DNA from: Laccaria trichodermophora
Lineage: Eukaryota > Basidiomycota > Agaricomycetes > Agaricales > Hydnangiaceae
Length of the DNA: 64,000 nucleotides
NCBI GenBank assembly: GCA_018417955.1
Contig: JACTVC010000015.1
Span: 645,862 to 709,861 of the forward strand
Direction: 5' to 3'
A program made the position numbers and the translations under genes. Below the pieces are notes generated by a model. That model was not told the DNA's origin. It made no database searches and saw nothing but the letters and a program-made list of their open reading frames with translations. Positions 46,272 to 56,359 of this stretch are shown piece by piece; the first letter of the stretch is position 1; every line of letters begins with the position of its first letter.

Positions 46272-47685
46272 GATAGGCGGGGCGATCCAACTTGTCGAAT
46301 GGAGGTGGTGGGGGAAGCTTCAAGTGTTTGAATCGGCAGTTTAACCGACATAGCTTGTGAAACCAAATCTGACTCAGGCTCATCGCCAGATTCAGCCCAA
46401 GCGCGTTTGGTGTCAGAGGTCAGTCCCCCCGTTCCTCACTTCAAATTATCGCTGCTCACAACTAGTCAATAAGCAGGAGAATTGACATCATTACCCGCAT
46501 AACCTCAGGTGCTATACCAACACGGTGGCTGGGCTATCGCAAACGCGTTCAACTTGGCGATGTCCTTCGTCAATGCATAAAACAAAGCTCCCACTTTGCC
46601 ATTATCCAACACTGTCGTCGATACGCACTCCAGAAGATGTCGACATTCCTATTCAAGACCGTCTTCTGATCCAACGCTACCGTCCAAGTAGTCCTTGAGC
46701 GCACAAGTCAAGTAACCGAGCTCTTTCTGATACTCTCCTCGTCTAGACTTTGAGCAAATGGACCCCCAAAAGCGGACCTCAAACGCAGGGTGTCCAATCT
46801 CTTTCAGGACGACACATGGAAGACAACCCGGCGCTCTCCTCCGAGACTAGCGTGGACAGCCTGACAGGGGGTTGGACTCCAACATCCATCCCCCGTAGAC
46901 AACGTCACACAGGACTGATGCTGGCGGAACATGCAGGAACTTTGATGCTCTCCCTTGCTGAGACCCTACACCCCTTACTTCGGAGTGAGCCAAAGAAAAG
47001 AACAATCAGAGGGGGATCAACACCTTCATCCGTCATGGGATAGATTTCCCCAATCTCCTACATGGAGCCTTCGACCCATGGAGACTCGCTTTCCTCTCCG
47101 AGCGGCTCCCTTGCAAAGGACCAAAGCCAATGCAAATTCCCAACACGTTCACATGCCTCCTGTGCCCAGCCACGACAACTTACACTAACGGCCCAGGCGT
47201 TACCCAAAGGCGTCCTGTGGTTGCAACGCATCGCACGATCTGCTACCCCGAGTTCCGTACTCAGCCTCAGCGGAGTTGAATCCGGAGATACGAGGAAACC
47301 CTTGAAGGACGCAGAAAGTGAACTTGAAGCTGGTCTTTGGATTCGGTTTGGTTGCGTGAGCTCCATATCATCGTTCGCGGCAGATACGCTCAGGCAATCA
47401 AAGTTTTTGGGAACGTCATATATGTGACCTGACAAGCCTTTCAGTGACTGTTTAGCTGAAGTTCGTCCGAGAGGCCCCGTCACTACACGGTGCACGGTCA
47501 ATTTTTTGGCCGGGGGGAGTCGCAAAACATTCCGCGCATGCTTGCGTATCCTCGAAGGAACGGCTAGGGGACAGAGTATACATCAAACTTGATATTGGTA
47601 ACAATGACAAAAATGTCGCATCTGCGATGTTACATTAATATCATCCGCCGTCTGTTGATAAAGGTCCGCTCACAACATCATATTG
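46272..47685. other. Unassigned region with a possible decayed element
   Basis: Open stretches at 46750-47043 (plus), 46955-47188 (plus) and 47062-47427 (plus) overlap in different frames. They look like one coding sequence broken by frameshifts (SVDSLTGGWTP, SQRKEQSEGDQ, QPRQLTLTAQALPKG), but I cannot name a family. No terminal repeats found. Confidence 0.35.
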
Positions 47686-48394
47686 TTACTTTACAATAGA
47701 ATTCACCCCTCGGACTATGGAGCGGACATAAGTATGGGAATCGACAAGGCTGATATAAACGTACCCGATAGGTAGTCTTTCGCAGTGCTGGGGCTCTATA
47801 GATTGCAAGGCATTCACATGTGTTTTGACAGGGCATGGACACGACTTACCAATCCCTTGATCAACTCGTAAACACTCTTGTCGTGATACCGAAGACCTGT
47901 CGCTGGGTCGGTGTATGGTGCCTAGAGCCGACATCAAAAGAGAGAAATGTTGAGATTGATTAGACACACCTCCAGCCCGGTGATATCACAGTAATGCTTC
48001 TGGGGTAGCAGGGACGGCGGCGCCTCGATAGATAGATCTTTTGTACCACACATACTATTCAGCAGTATGTACACGGAGCACAATAGTAAGAACTTACAAG
48101 TGGGAATCTCCTCTTCCACACCCGTATCCCCATCTACATCCATAGCCGTCCCATCCTGCTTCTCCGCGCGTTTCTTCTCCCGTTCAACTCTTTCCCTCTC
48201 TCGTTCCTGAGTGAGCACGGCTTTCAGGTTCTTCGCTCTTCGGTTGTGATTCTTCGTGTATTCTGGGTTCTTGAATGGTCTATACCCGTTTACATATGAA
48301 AATTGTTCGACTAGGGACTGTGCGACTGTCAAAACTCGGTCACTCTGATGCCGAAGGCAGCTACTCACTGGACCTTGGGGGGTCGCTGCACCAT
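47686..48394 (-). CDS. ies6: INO80 chromatin-remodelling complex subunit Ies6 (YL1_C domain)
   Basis: Six exons: 48394-48369, 48279-48098, 48037-47970, 47921-47850, 47795-47765, 47714-47686. All junctions are GT-AG and in frame, giving 135 residues, the usual length for Ies6. The order is FKNPEYTKNHNRRAKNLK, a highly charged helix with RERERVEREKKR, then the YL1 C-terminal domain: SIEAPPSLLPQKHYCDITG, APYTDPATGLRYHDKSVYE, and the terminal AKDYLSVRGVNSIVK. Ies6 works with Arp5 in the INO80 nucleosome remodeller in the nucleus. The start was picked because the ATG at 48394 gives a first exon (MVQRPPKV) in the right phase; upstream alternatives are out of frame. It is transcribed divergently from the acetyltransferase gene at 48601, with about 206 bp between starts. 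Confidence 0.9.
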
Positions 48395-48600
48395 CTGATG
48401 CGGCGACTTTCCTCTTGTACCCGCCTTTCGGAGGCCTTGAAGGCCAATGAGAGAGGAAAAGGATTGCTCAGAGGTGGTATACTTACATGGATGTTCGAAG
48501 GAAGACGTGTTGATGCTAGTTTGTAAACATGCACAAATGAATTGATCTAATCTAATCATCTTTTCTTTCTTCCGGTCATCACCAAACCACGCCGCTAACC
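48395..48600. promoter_or_regulatory. Shared divergent promoter of ies6 and the NAT9-like gene
   Basis: 206 bp between the two start codons, which point away from each other. No TATA-like motif stands out. The short distance makes a shared bidirectional promoter likely. Confidence 0.5.
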
Positions 48601-49453
48601 ATGAAAGCAAATATTGACACAATACTCGTCGGTTCAAAGGTAGTTTTGGTTCCGTACAGGCCTGAGCACGTTCCCGTCCGTAAGCTTTCCATTCCATAGC
48701 ACCCAAGCAGAAGAATTTTGACCAACGCAATTACAGAAGTACCATTCATGGATGCTTAGCGAAGAACTACGCTCGTTGACCGCCAGTGATCCCCTGACAT
48801 TGGAAGAAGAGTACGAAATGCAACGTACGCTCTCTATCTCACGCTTCATAACAAGCCGGCCCTCTGATTTTAATGCGACTGGAATAGAAAAATGGCAGGT
48901 CGATGAGGACAAGCTGACCTTTATTATCCTTGCGCGCGACCGCCATGTGAACGAGGTGACACACCCAGAAGACCCGATTCTCAACGATCTGCCAATGATT
49001 GGAGATGTAAACGTATTTCTCTCAGGAAGCCTCGCGGAGCTACGCACTGATACCGCGGAGGGGATCGAAGAAGACGAATGCCATGGTGCCGAAGTCGAAA
49101 TTATGATAGCGGGTGCATATTCTATTTCATCAGATATGCATCAGCGTCCTTGAATTAATCAACAATCTTTTTCCCTAGAGCCCGAATATCGGCGACGAGG
49201 CTGCGCAATGGAGGCTCTTCAGCTAATGCTTAGCTATGTCACCGGAAAACTAAGCGCCTTCTCCGCGCCTCCGTCATCTCTGGCGCTAACCATAGATTCA
49301 CCACTAAAAATCTCCCCGTGCCGCTTGCTCACGCGCATCTCGGAGACTAATATTGCGAGTATCGCTTTATTTGAGAAGCTCGGATTTCAAGTCACGAAGC
49401 GCGTCGAAGTCTTTGGTGAAGTAGAGATGCGATGGAAGCAGCGTGCGGCTTAA
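48601..49453 (+). CDS. GNAT N-acetyltransferase, NAT9-like
   Basis: Exons 48601-48675, 48737-49112 and 49179-49453 give 241 residues. The N-terminus ([20 protein letters not shown], then [25 protein letters not shown]) is diagnostic of the N-acetyltransferase 9 family. The GNAT acetyl-CoA loop is [13 protein letters not shown] (near residue 152-164) and the C-terminal [17 protein letters not shown] motif is also typical. NAT9 acts on alpha-amino groups of cytoplasmic proteins, with tubulin reported in animals; the fungal substrate is unknown. The first intron uses a GTCCGT donor, as one transporter intron also does. Confidence 0.88.
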
Positions 49454-50110
49454 TAGTTAATTGACGTGGGCTCAAAGGGGTAGATATTCAATAGGACAGG
49501 CTCGGGGCCAGAATAATGAAACGAAAAGGGATTCGGGTATTATTCCGTCCTAAGGGTCTGAGGATTCCTACGTCAAAAAATCTCTGCGGTGAATTTTGAC
49601 GACGAGAGCCACGGCCACACTTTTACCAATCTCTTCATTATCAGATATCATTCAGTCCATTTCGATCCGCCCGGTCTCCAAGCCTTCTCAAACGGCTTTT
49701 CTATGCATAGACCCAAACCATGGTGCTCTTGAAGGGATAAAATTGATGAACTTGAACGCTTTGTGTTCACCACTTTGTTCAATTTTTCTGGGATTCTGTA
49801 TCGATACCTCTGGAGTTATATGCTGGCTGTTGAAGATGTTTGAGACAGCTATCGAGCTTCAGCACGTGCAATTATTCTACAATTCGTAAGTGACTAACAT
49901 ATCTAAAAAAATACAGTGGTGAAAATATTCTGAGCGGCAAAAGACTAGAAGGCGTCAACAAGGAGGAAGAGCTTAGCTACCGGCACGCAGTTGATATAAT
50001 CGTCCTAATGAGATGTTTCAAGAGACATTCAAGTCGAAGTCGACAGACTAAAATTCTATTGAATAAATTTGCATAGAGCGTCAGATCTTGGACTCACCAA
50101 CGTGTCAAGC
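49454..50110. other. Intergenic region, one unsupported ORF
   Basis: A 97-codon plus-strand open frame (49596-49889) has no recognised domain and its only start is poor. Treated as unassigned. Confidence 0.4.
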
Positions 50111-50791
50111 TCACTCGAAATACCTAGTGGGGCGCAAGTTCCACTCGTTCTTCGCATAAATTCCAAGATGGGTATACGCATCTGTTTTGAACCCAATTTT
50201 CCAACGAACGCCTATCCTCCTAAGGCCCGCCCTCAGAGCTTTCACCTCTTTCAAATCCGTAAAGTCTTCCGTATAAACGCAAATGACGTGCCGTTCGCCC
50301 TCTTTACGCGTTGAGACCTTCGCTGATCCTTTCTTGAGCTGAACACAAAGGAGATGTACGACTTTCCCCCATAAAAGATCGATACTTTCGTGGTCGGCGA
50401 AGACGAGCCACTTCCCCACGAGCACATTGTGAGCTCGCGATATTTGATCAAGATTTTCAACGGTTACGGCGCCAGAAGTGATGAGGTTTTGGAATGAGGA
50501 AGTGAGAGAGGAAACATCGGGCGTGCACGGTTGATTTCCGCCTCTATCTATGGCGATCCATGCGCTGTAGGCCGGCGGTGTACGACTTGGTGGCCATCGT
50601 GTCAAAAATTGGATGAGTCTTTCCTCCGTTGATGTGACTTCGTCCCAGCACGAGCCTATCCACGCTCCATCAGCGTCTTGAAAGAGTTTGTCGGCAGGTA
50701 AAGGAGGGGGGACCCAATACGAGTCAGGAATCGATGGAGAAGATTCTGGAGTGTCACTATCCATGTCAACATCCATGTCGATGTCTGCCAT
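50111..50791 (-). CDS. DUF1917 / UPF0696 (BLES03-like) protein
   Basis: Single exon of 226 residues from ATG 50791. The first 25 residues are acidic (MADIDMDVDMDSD). Then come family features of DUF1917/C11orf68-type proteins: NVLVGKWLVFADHESIDLLW, HVICVYTEDFTDLKEV, LRRIGVRWKIGFKTDAYTHL and the terminal GIYAKNEWNLRPT. Structures of this family resemble the nucleotide-binding eIF4E-like fold; biochemical function is unknown. The length fits the family. Confidence 0.85.
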   Translation of the reverse strand: MADIDMDVDMDSDTPESSPSIPDSYWVPPPLPADKLFQDADGAWIGSCWDEVTSTEERLIQFLTRWPPSRTPPAYSAWIAIDRGGNQPCTPDVSSLTSSFQNLITSGAVTVENLDQISRAHNVLVGKWLVFADHESIDLLWGKVVHLLCVQLKKGSAKVSTRKEGERHVICVYTEDFTDLKEVKALRAGLRRIGVRWKIGFKTDAYTHLGIYAKNEWNLRPTRYFE

Positions 50792-51072
50792 AATTATTCA
50801 AGTCGAGTCAAAAGAGTAAGAGGAGAGGGTAATATAGAAAGCGACTTTTGAAGATATTTAGAGGCTATGGTTGGGTATCGGACGACAGGACGTTACAGAT
50901 AATCGATGCCGAAGCTAAAGCTGAAAGGAAGCCAAATAATTAGTCGGTCCGCCCTCGGGCCGTTTGTCGATCGTTTGCACAACCTACTTAAATTAAAACA
51001 TTGATGTTGCGTTGATTGGTTTGAGCTTTCTGCCAATACCCTCCATCCTCCACCAAGTGTCGCACTTTTCTT

Positions 51073-52680
51073 ATGGAAACTAATGAGGAAAAAACGAGGT
51101 TTGTACATAGACTCTGTCCTTTAGAGTTTTTCGTCATGTTTATCCTGCCTTTTCACAGACACCCCTATGACGAGACGCGTGGACACGAGCTCCCTCTCAA
51201 ACCCCTTCTTGGCTCTCCCACCATGGCACTCTTACACTCCGCTTCTATCCCCTCCGAAGATGACGTACTTCAAGTGAAAGCTACGATACAAGAGGGAAAG
51301 GAGAACCTTCGATTACTGGACGAACGAATTGCGCTCTTGCGTTTGAGTCTTCTCGAGCTCGAACAACACCGTGAGGAGGTGCAGACATATGTGACACGTC
51401 ACGAAGCTGTCTTCTCGCCTATACGTCACTTGCCTCCAGAGATACTCTCAGATATCTTTCTAACCGCCACAAATGGACAGTGCATGTCGTGGCCTCAAGA
51501 CCATGATGCTCCCTGGCATCTCGACAAAGTGTGCAGCTATTGGCGCACCGTGTTCATCTCCCTCCCCAAGCTTTGGTCAACCATCCACATGTATCTCAGA
51601 GGCGATATCTCGTCAAGTGCATACCAGTTTTTAAAGACGTGCCTTGACCGATCTGGGAATGAACGTCTGATATTCTCCGTTATGACAGGTGGTACAAGCA
51701 CGTTGCTATGCGACATTGTAGATGCGCTTGTCTCGTGCTCTTCTCGCTGGCAAAGCGCTTCCTTTGACATGGAGATGTTGTGCAGCGTCCGCAAATCACT
51801 CTCCTACGTCAAGAATTCACTCCCCTACCTTCAACATCTCCATCTTGCTTCATCTCAAGGAGGGACCATAGGAGAAGCCGTTCTTGATGCCTTCGAGGTC
51901 GCTCCACGGCTGAGAGACCTTTCATTGATCCAGATTGTATACCCATCCCAACTCCTCCGACTTCCTTGGGGCCAGCTCACACGTCTCAAACTTAGCGGCA
52001 ATACTTTACGAGAGGGCGAGTTCACTCGCATACTTCGACAAACGCCCAACCTCATCGACTTTTCGACGGAGAATGAACGTGTTCTAGAAGTGACTTCGGA
52101 AGCTGTCAACCTCCCCCACCTTACCACCCTCTCGGTCGTGAACAAAGGGAGTTACATCACCCGCATCTTCCAACTCATCACGGCTCCAAAATTAACGGAG
52201 CTCCATATCCACGCACGTACCGCCTTTTCTCCGGAACACGTCCTCGGGATGCTCCGTCGGTCTGAATGCCCACTGACAGATCTCACATTAGAGGCGTCGC
52301 ACGACACTGACGCTATGTGGGAAGAAAACATTGGCATTATCTGCCTTCTGGCTGAATTACCAGGACTCACAAAGGTTGATTTACGCGTTTTACGTGCGTC
52401 TGACGCGATCATACCCCGCCTAACGTACCGGGTGAATGCCCCGGCTCCTCTTTTGCCATGCCTACAAGTCTTCTCCCTGGAGGACCCTCTTTGCAACTCT
52501 GGTGCGGCGCTTGAAACGATGCTTAAATCTAGGATGATGTTTGGGCATTCTTCCAAGGGAGAGAATGTGTTGCGATCCGTTTCCTTGAAATTGTCTAAGC
52601 CTGCACCTCCGACGTTTCCTGAGCTCGAGGGTTTGAAAGAATTGGCGGACAAGAAGGGATTGAAAATCGAAATCTCGTAA
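51073..52680 (+). CDS. F-box/LRR-like protein
   Basis: Open frame of 535 codons. A coiled-coil segment (about 63-103, KENLRLLDERIALLRLSLLE) precedes the F-box (FSPIRHLPPEILSDIFLTA, about 114-132), with VCSYWRTVFISLPKLW after it and a leucine-rich C-terminal part (about 240-480). The start is uncertain. The first 50 residues are unlike the family and could include an intron (donor near 51100, acceptor CACAG near 51159) or be untranslated; Met51 at 51223 (MALLHSAS) is the more family-like start. Probable SCF substrate receptor. It is not part of the tandem pair at 35-39 kb; sequence similarity outside the F-box is low. Confidence 0.85.
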   Translation: METNEEKTRFVHRLCPLEFFVMFILPFHRHPYDETRGHELPLKPLLGSPTMALLHSASIPSEDDVLQVKATIQEGKENLRLLDERIALLRLSLLELEQHREEVQTYVTRHEAVFSPIRHLPPEILSDIFLTATNGQCMSWPQDHDAPWHLDKVCSYWRTVFISLPKLWSTIHMYLRGDISSSAYQFLKTCLDRSGNERLIFSVMTGGTSTLLCDIVDALVSCSSRWQSASFDMEMLCSVRKSLSYVKNSLPYLQHLHLASSQGGTIGEAVLDAFEVAPRLRDLSLIQIVYPSQLLRLPWGQLTRLKLSGNTLREGEFTRILRQTPNLIDFSTENERVLEVTSEAVNLPHLTTLSVVNKGSYITRIFQLITAPKLTELHIHARTAFSPEHVLGMLRRSECPLTDLTLEASHDTDAMWEENIGIICLLAELPGLTKVDLRVLRASDAIIPRLTYRVNAPAPLLPCLQVFSLEDPLCNSGAALETMLKSRMMFGHSSKGENVLRSVSLKLSKPAPPTFPELEGLKELADKKGLKIEIS

Positions 52681-52919
52681 GTACTCCCTCAGTTTTTCAT
52701 TCGATATTGCTAACGATGTTGACGCAGTCCATAAACCGCCTTCGCATCGCGGGTCGCAACAGTTGATAGAAGTACTTAAGTAACTTTACCATGTCGTTAT
52801 TAGGCGCAGTTAGTCCGTTGGGTGGTTTCAATTGAGGACATGGCGGGCAAGCGTCTTCTTACATTAAGCAGACGAACTTGGAGAACGAAAAAAATTCACA
52901 TCATGTAAGATGGACAACT
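52681..52919. other. Intergenic region before tRNA-like gene
   Basis: No gene seen. A seven-T run on the minus strand (near 52893) lies about 20 bp downstream of the tRNA-like gene and would serve as its Pol III terminator. Confidence 0.5.
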
Positions 52920-53008
52920 ACTCAGTCCCTGATTTGAACAGGGCTAAACGCGACCCAGCTCTGCCCAGGTTATGTGGGACGACCGCGATAACCACTACGC
53001 TACCGAGT
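52920..53008 (-). tRNA. tRNA-like gene 1 (identity not determined)
   Basis: On the minus strand, ACTCGGT at the 5' end pairs with ACTGAGT at the 3' end. A D-arm (GCG...CGC around TAGTGGTTAT) contains a good A box (TAGCGTAGTGG) and the T-arm CCCTGTTCAAATCAGGG contains a B box (GTTCAAATC). The 89-nt length implies an intron of about 15 nt or an abnormal centre. I could not fold a convincing anticodon stem, so no anticodon is given. It may be a tRNA pseudogene or the head of a tRNA-derived SINE. About 50 bp upstream is shared with copy 2. Confidence 0.55.
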
Positions 53009-53115
53009 CTTGACAAAACAATTAAAACTATATAATTTGACCACGTGCCCTTAGATATCTCACTGAGACAAACTCTGTATGATAGGAGGCCTTGTAAGGC
53101 TTCGTGCCCCGCAAG

Positions 53116-54580
53116 CCCAGTCAAAACCCCGCCGGTTCAGGTCGGTTGAAATATGTTGAAATCGGGTCTTACCGATTTGAACAGATGTTCGGACTATAGC
53201 AGATGAGAATCTGTTGAAATCTGCTGGTATCGTTTGTGTTTACAAACATTGTTCAAACTTACCTGCTGAAATCGGGCGAGTTATGATGAAATCTGTCCGT
53301 AGACAAGTGGTCGATAGGCCGTAATTTGACCGTTCAAATGATACAAAAATCATTTTTTATTTGGTTTGTCACTACATACAGGCATATCCCAATGTACAGA
53401 ACCAGAACTGACACAGCGCGTGCCCATAACCGTGTCGTTGACACGTCAATCATGGTCCCCATAATCTCATCTTAATCGTGTCCCCCCTCCAAGACCCTTC
53501 ATTCCTTCCTTCCTTGGGAGAGAATAAGCTGACGTGAAACTGTATCCAGCCTCTGAGAAGAAGAAATCAGCCAGGGACTACGATGGACACCTCACATACC
53601 CTAAGTCAGCAGTAAGCTCGAGAGCTTGCCAGAGGCAAGGTGAGTGGTGTTGTTGCCGCGCATGGAATTGATGACGTTTAGCCTGAGAGGGTGTTGGGTC
53701 AGCTGGGAAGAAAAAGAGGGAGGGGGGAGCAGAGGGGATACTCACATCCCTGAATGATTATACCCATTCTGAGACCCGGGGACGGCGTGTAAATCCAAGA
53801 CCATACTTCCTCGCCCAGCCCAAGAATCGGAGAAAGTACCTGTCAACCAAACCCTATCAGCCTTTGGGTCAAGAAAAGAAGAGAGAGAGAGAGGGCGCCG
53901 TGAAGAGGAAGCAGACAAAGACGAGAAGAGAGAGAGAGGGCGTCATGAAGAGGAAGCAGACAAAGACGCTCGCGCAGGTCAAGAAATAGAGCGATCGACG
54001 TCACGAGATGGTGAACATACCTGTCCTCCCCAAGTCCACCCTATTCCCATGTTCCAGAGTTACGATTGAGATCTGAGAAGAAGAAATCAGCCAGAGACTA
54101 CGATGGACACCTCACATACCCTAAGCCAGCAGTAAGCTCAAGGTGAGTGGTGTTGCGCAGCTCTGCATGATGTCTTGTTAATGCGATATTCCTAATAATA
54201 AGGGGAGATCACTTCACTTTGCAATGACTTTGCGATAGAGGTCCTTGTAGGAGGTAAAAGGGGAAGGAACAATCCGAGGTCAAAAAATTCTCTTAAGTTC
54301 GCGATGGCGTGATTATGGCGTGGGAGAGCTTAACTTCAGTGAGGGCACATAGCGGGCTATGTTAAAGAGATGTTTGGAAGCCACTCGATACGATACAGAC
54401 CGATATGGGCCGTTCTTGCAAGCAAGAGATGAGCACAACTGCGCAGGTAAATGTATTTTTAGGCGCGGCGTGCTTTGCCAAGAACTTCTGACCAATCTCA
54501 ACCGATTTGGGCGGTTTGAGTGGGATCAATCTGATTTCATACGATTTCATCCAATTTGAACCAGCGGGGTTTTCACTGGG
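53116..54580. mobile_element. Non-autonomous DNA transposon, 1.46 kb, 7-bp target duplication
   Basis: The left end CCCAGTCAAAACCCCGCCGG and the reverse complement of the right end CCCAGTGAAAACCCCGCTGG match for about 50 bp with degeneration. CCGCAAG is repeated on both sides (53109-53115 and 54581-54587). Subterminal regions are rich in degenerate TTGAAATCGG/GATTTGAAC motifs in both orientations. The interior has two internal direct repeats: a GAAATCAGCCAG...ACCCTAAG unit at about 53568-53620 and 54075-54140, and a GGAAGCAGACAAAGACG unit at about 53900 and 53950. No coding capacity. Confidence 0.75.
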
Positions 54581-54756
54581 CCGCAAGTTTTTGAACTTTG
54601 AGCACTAAGACGCATGGGCGATATCAAGCCGGCGGCCGCCCTTTGAAGTAAGTCTAACTATTTACTTTTGTACAGCTGCACGGAACAGGAAATGTAGAAG
54701 GGAGGTCTACCGTCTTGGTGTCCAGACCAACTTGCAAAAGAGAAATAAATAAATTT

Positions 54757-54853
54757 ACTCAGTCCCTGATTCGAACAGGGCTAGTAAAGCCACCCAGAGG
54801 GCAGCCGCCTCCGGCATTGCGGTGCGACCGCGATAACCACTACGCTACTGAGT
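54757..54853 (-). tRNA. tRNA-like gene 2 (identity not determined)
   Basis: Same architecture as copy 1. Acceptor arms ACTCAGT/ACTGAGT pair perfectly, the D-arm is identical, and the T-arm is CCCTGTTCGAATCAGGG with a canonical B box. Length 97 nt. The centre (about 54785-54830) is GC-rich and different from copy 1, so an intron or degenerate middle is likely. A TTTT run lies about 20 bp downstream on the minus strand. AGATATCTAAGGGCACGT lies upstream of both copies. Confidence 0.55.
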
Positions 54854-55258
54854 CTTGACAAGACACCCAAAACTGACATCATTTGACAACGTGCCCTTAG
54901 ATATCTTCTCCTAAGTGCTCTCGGTTATAGCAAACATACTACACAGAGTTATACGTATCCGAGGGCGACGCTAATAAGTTCAAAATCACCCCAGATAATG
55001 TATGATAACAACGCTTCGTGTTTTCTTAACCAACATCAAGAATGAGTGACCGAATTTTAATTCCAATAAAAGCTATGTGCTATACAACATATAATATGAA
55101 TGCAGGCAAGCATCGAGCTTGCGACAGAACAAATACAACATAATCTACAGCGACGAATGAGTGAGTATGGATACAAGAAGACGAGATCTAAACAGCGAGA
55201 GTCATAATCGCGAGCAGCGTGCATGTCATCATGGGGTGTCGTTTGAGTCACAGGCGTT
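54854..55258. other. Intergenic region downstream of the AA9 gene
   Basis: No gene recognised. Contains the 5' flank of tRNA-like gene 2 and the 3' untranslated region of the LPMO. Confidence 0.5.
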
Positions 55259-56359
55259 TTAGATACTCCGGCCAAGCGCAAGTCTGCGCATGACCCTGCT
55301 GAAGTGTCGGGGGTACATGTCGGTGGTGGTGGCACTGGCCGCCGCCGCCGAGGCCGATGGAACGACAGAAGAAGAGGCAGACTTGCCCTTCTTAAGTTTG
55401 CACGACTTCCCCTTGGAGGAGGTCGTCGACGTCCCAGTGGGCTTGGCGCCACCGGTCTTGGTTGCCGTCGCCGTTGAAGATGATGGGGTCGTGGTTGCGT
55501 TGCCAGGAGTAGAAGTTCCACCGTTCACGAATGCAGCGATGGGAGGACCGGGGAAGGTGTATGGTGCACTGGCATCGAAAACCTGGGGATCAAAGATCCC
55601 AGGGTCATTGTCGCTGTACGCCCCGGGCAAACTGACCAACTCCGAAGCGTCAGGGACTCCAGTGCCCGATCCGCCAACGGTGAGCTGCCCACAGGCGGGG
55701 TAAAACTCCGCGCCGCCGAGGGATGTGGCGAGATGCAGGGCGATAATTTCGTGGCGGATCATGTAGTTTCCTGGCGCGAGGTTGGATGGGAGTTTGACGC
55801 TTGCGAGGGAGCCGGTCACTGTTGTACATGAAATAAGTGGGGGTCATGAGCGTAATGCGGGGGAGACTTACTAAGACTTTGTTGGACCCAATCCGCTGAG
55901 CCAGGAGCACGACCTACTTGGTCGATCTTGAACCATTTGGCGGTTTGTGGGTCAAACTTGTCACAGGTCGTCGACCCGCAAGATGCTAGGTATGTGAGCA
56001 TTGGGCCGGTATTATGAGGCCACTAAGCGATGGTCAGCGATTTTCCTTGAACAGAACGCAAAGGTGCGCACGTTGCTGCCATCAGCACCTTTCCAATCGA
56101 AGCCAAACTCGTCACCGGGGTTCGCGTTGGCGACGAGGGTTGCGGGTTGGGCATTAGGCCCACAGTTGAGCGCTGCATTGCTCGCACCCTTGTTAGGGTT
56201 TGGAGTGGAGACTTGGCGGATAATACTGGAGATGGGTGTGCCCCCGTTGACACCATTTCCCGGAAACGACTTGCCATTGATCGTTATTTGGTGAAGAATG
56301 CCATGGGCGTAGGTGGATGCGGCGAAGATAAGGGGAATTAGGGTGCTAGTTATCTTCAT
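55259..56359 (-). CDS. AA9 lytic polysaccharide monooxygenase (formerly GH61)
   Basis: Exons 56359-56072, 56022-55872 and 55818-55259 give 332 residues. A signal peptide (1-18) ends so that His19 becomes the mature N-terminus, the first ligand of the copper histidine brace. The second His is His99 in WPHNTGPMLTY. The axial Tyr is Tyr186 in GAEFYPACGQL. The position usually occupied by Gln (two residues before that Tyr) is Glu184. AA9 enzymes oxidatively cleave cellulose or hemicellulose outside the cell. After the catalytic domain (to about 250) comes a Ser/Thr-rich linker and a conserved-looking basic tail (KSCKLKKGK, YPRHFSRVMRR), with no cellulose-binding CBM1. It points to a plant-litter or wood-degrading lifestyle. 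Confidence 0.93.

Noticed and set aside
48365..48730. Longer N-terminal extension of Ies6 in an open minus-strand frame
   Set aside because: In frame with the first exon but gives an unrelated Cys/Trp-rich leader overlapping the acetyltransferase start; the ATG at 48394 gives a normal-length Ies6.
55290..55703. Plus-strand ORF opposite the AA9 gene
   Set aside because: Antisense shadow of the LPMO C-terminal exon.
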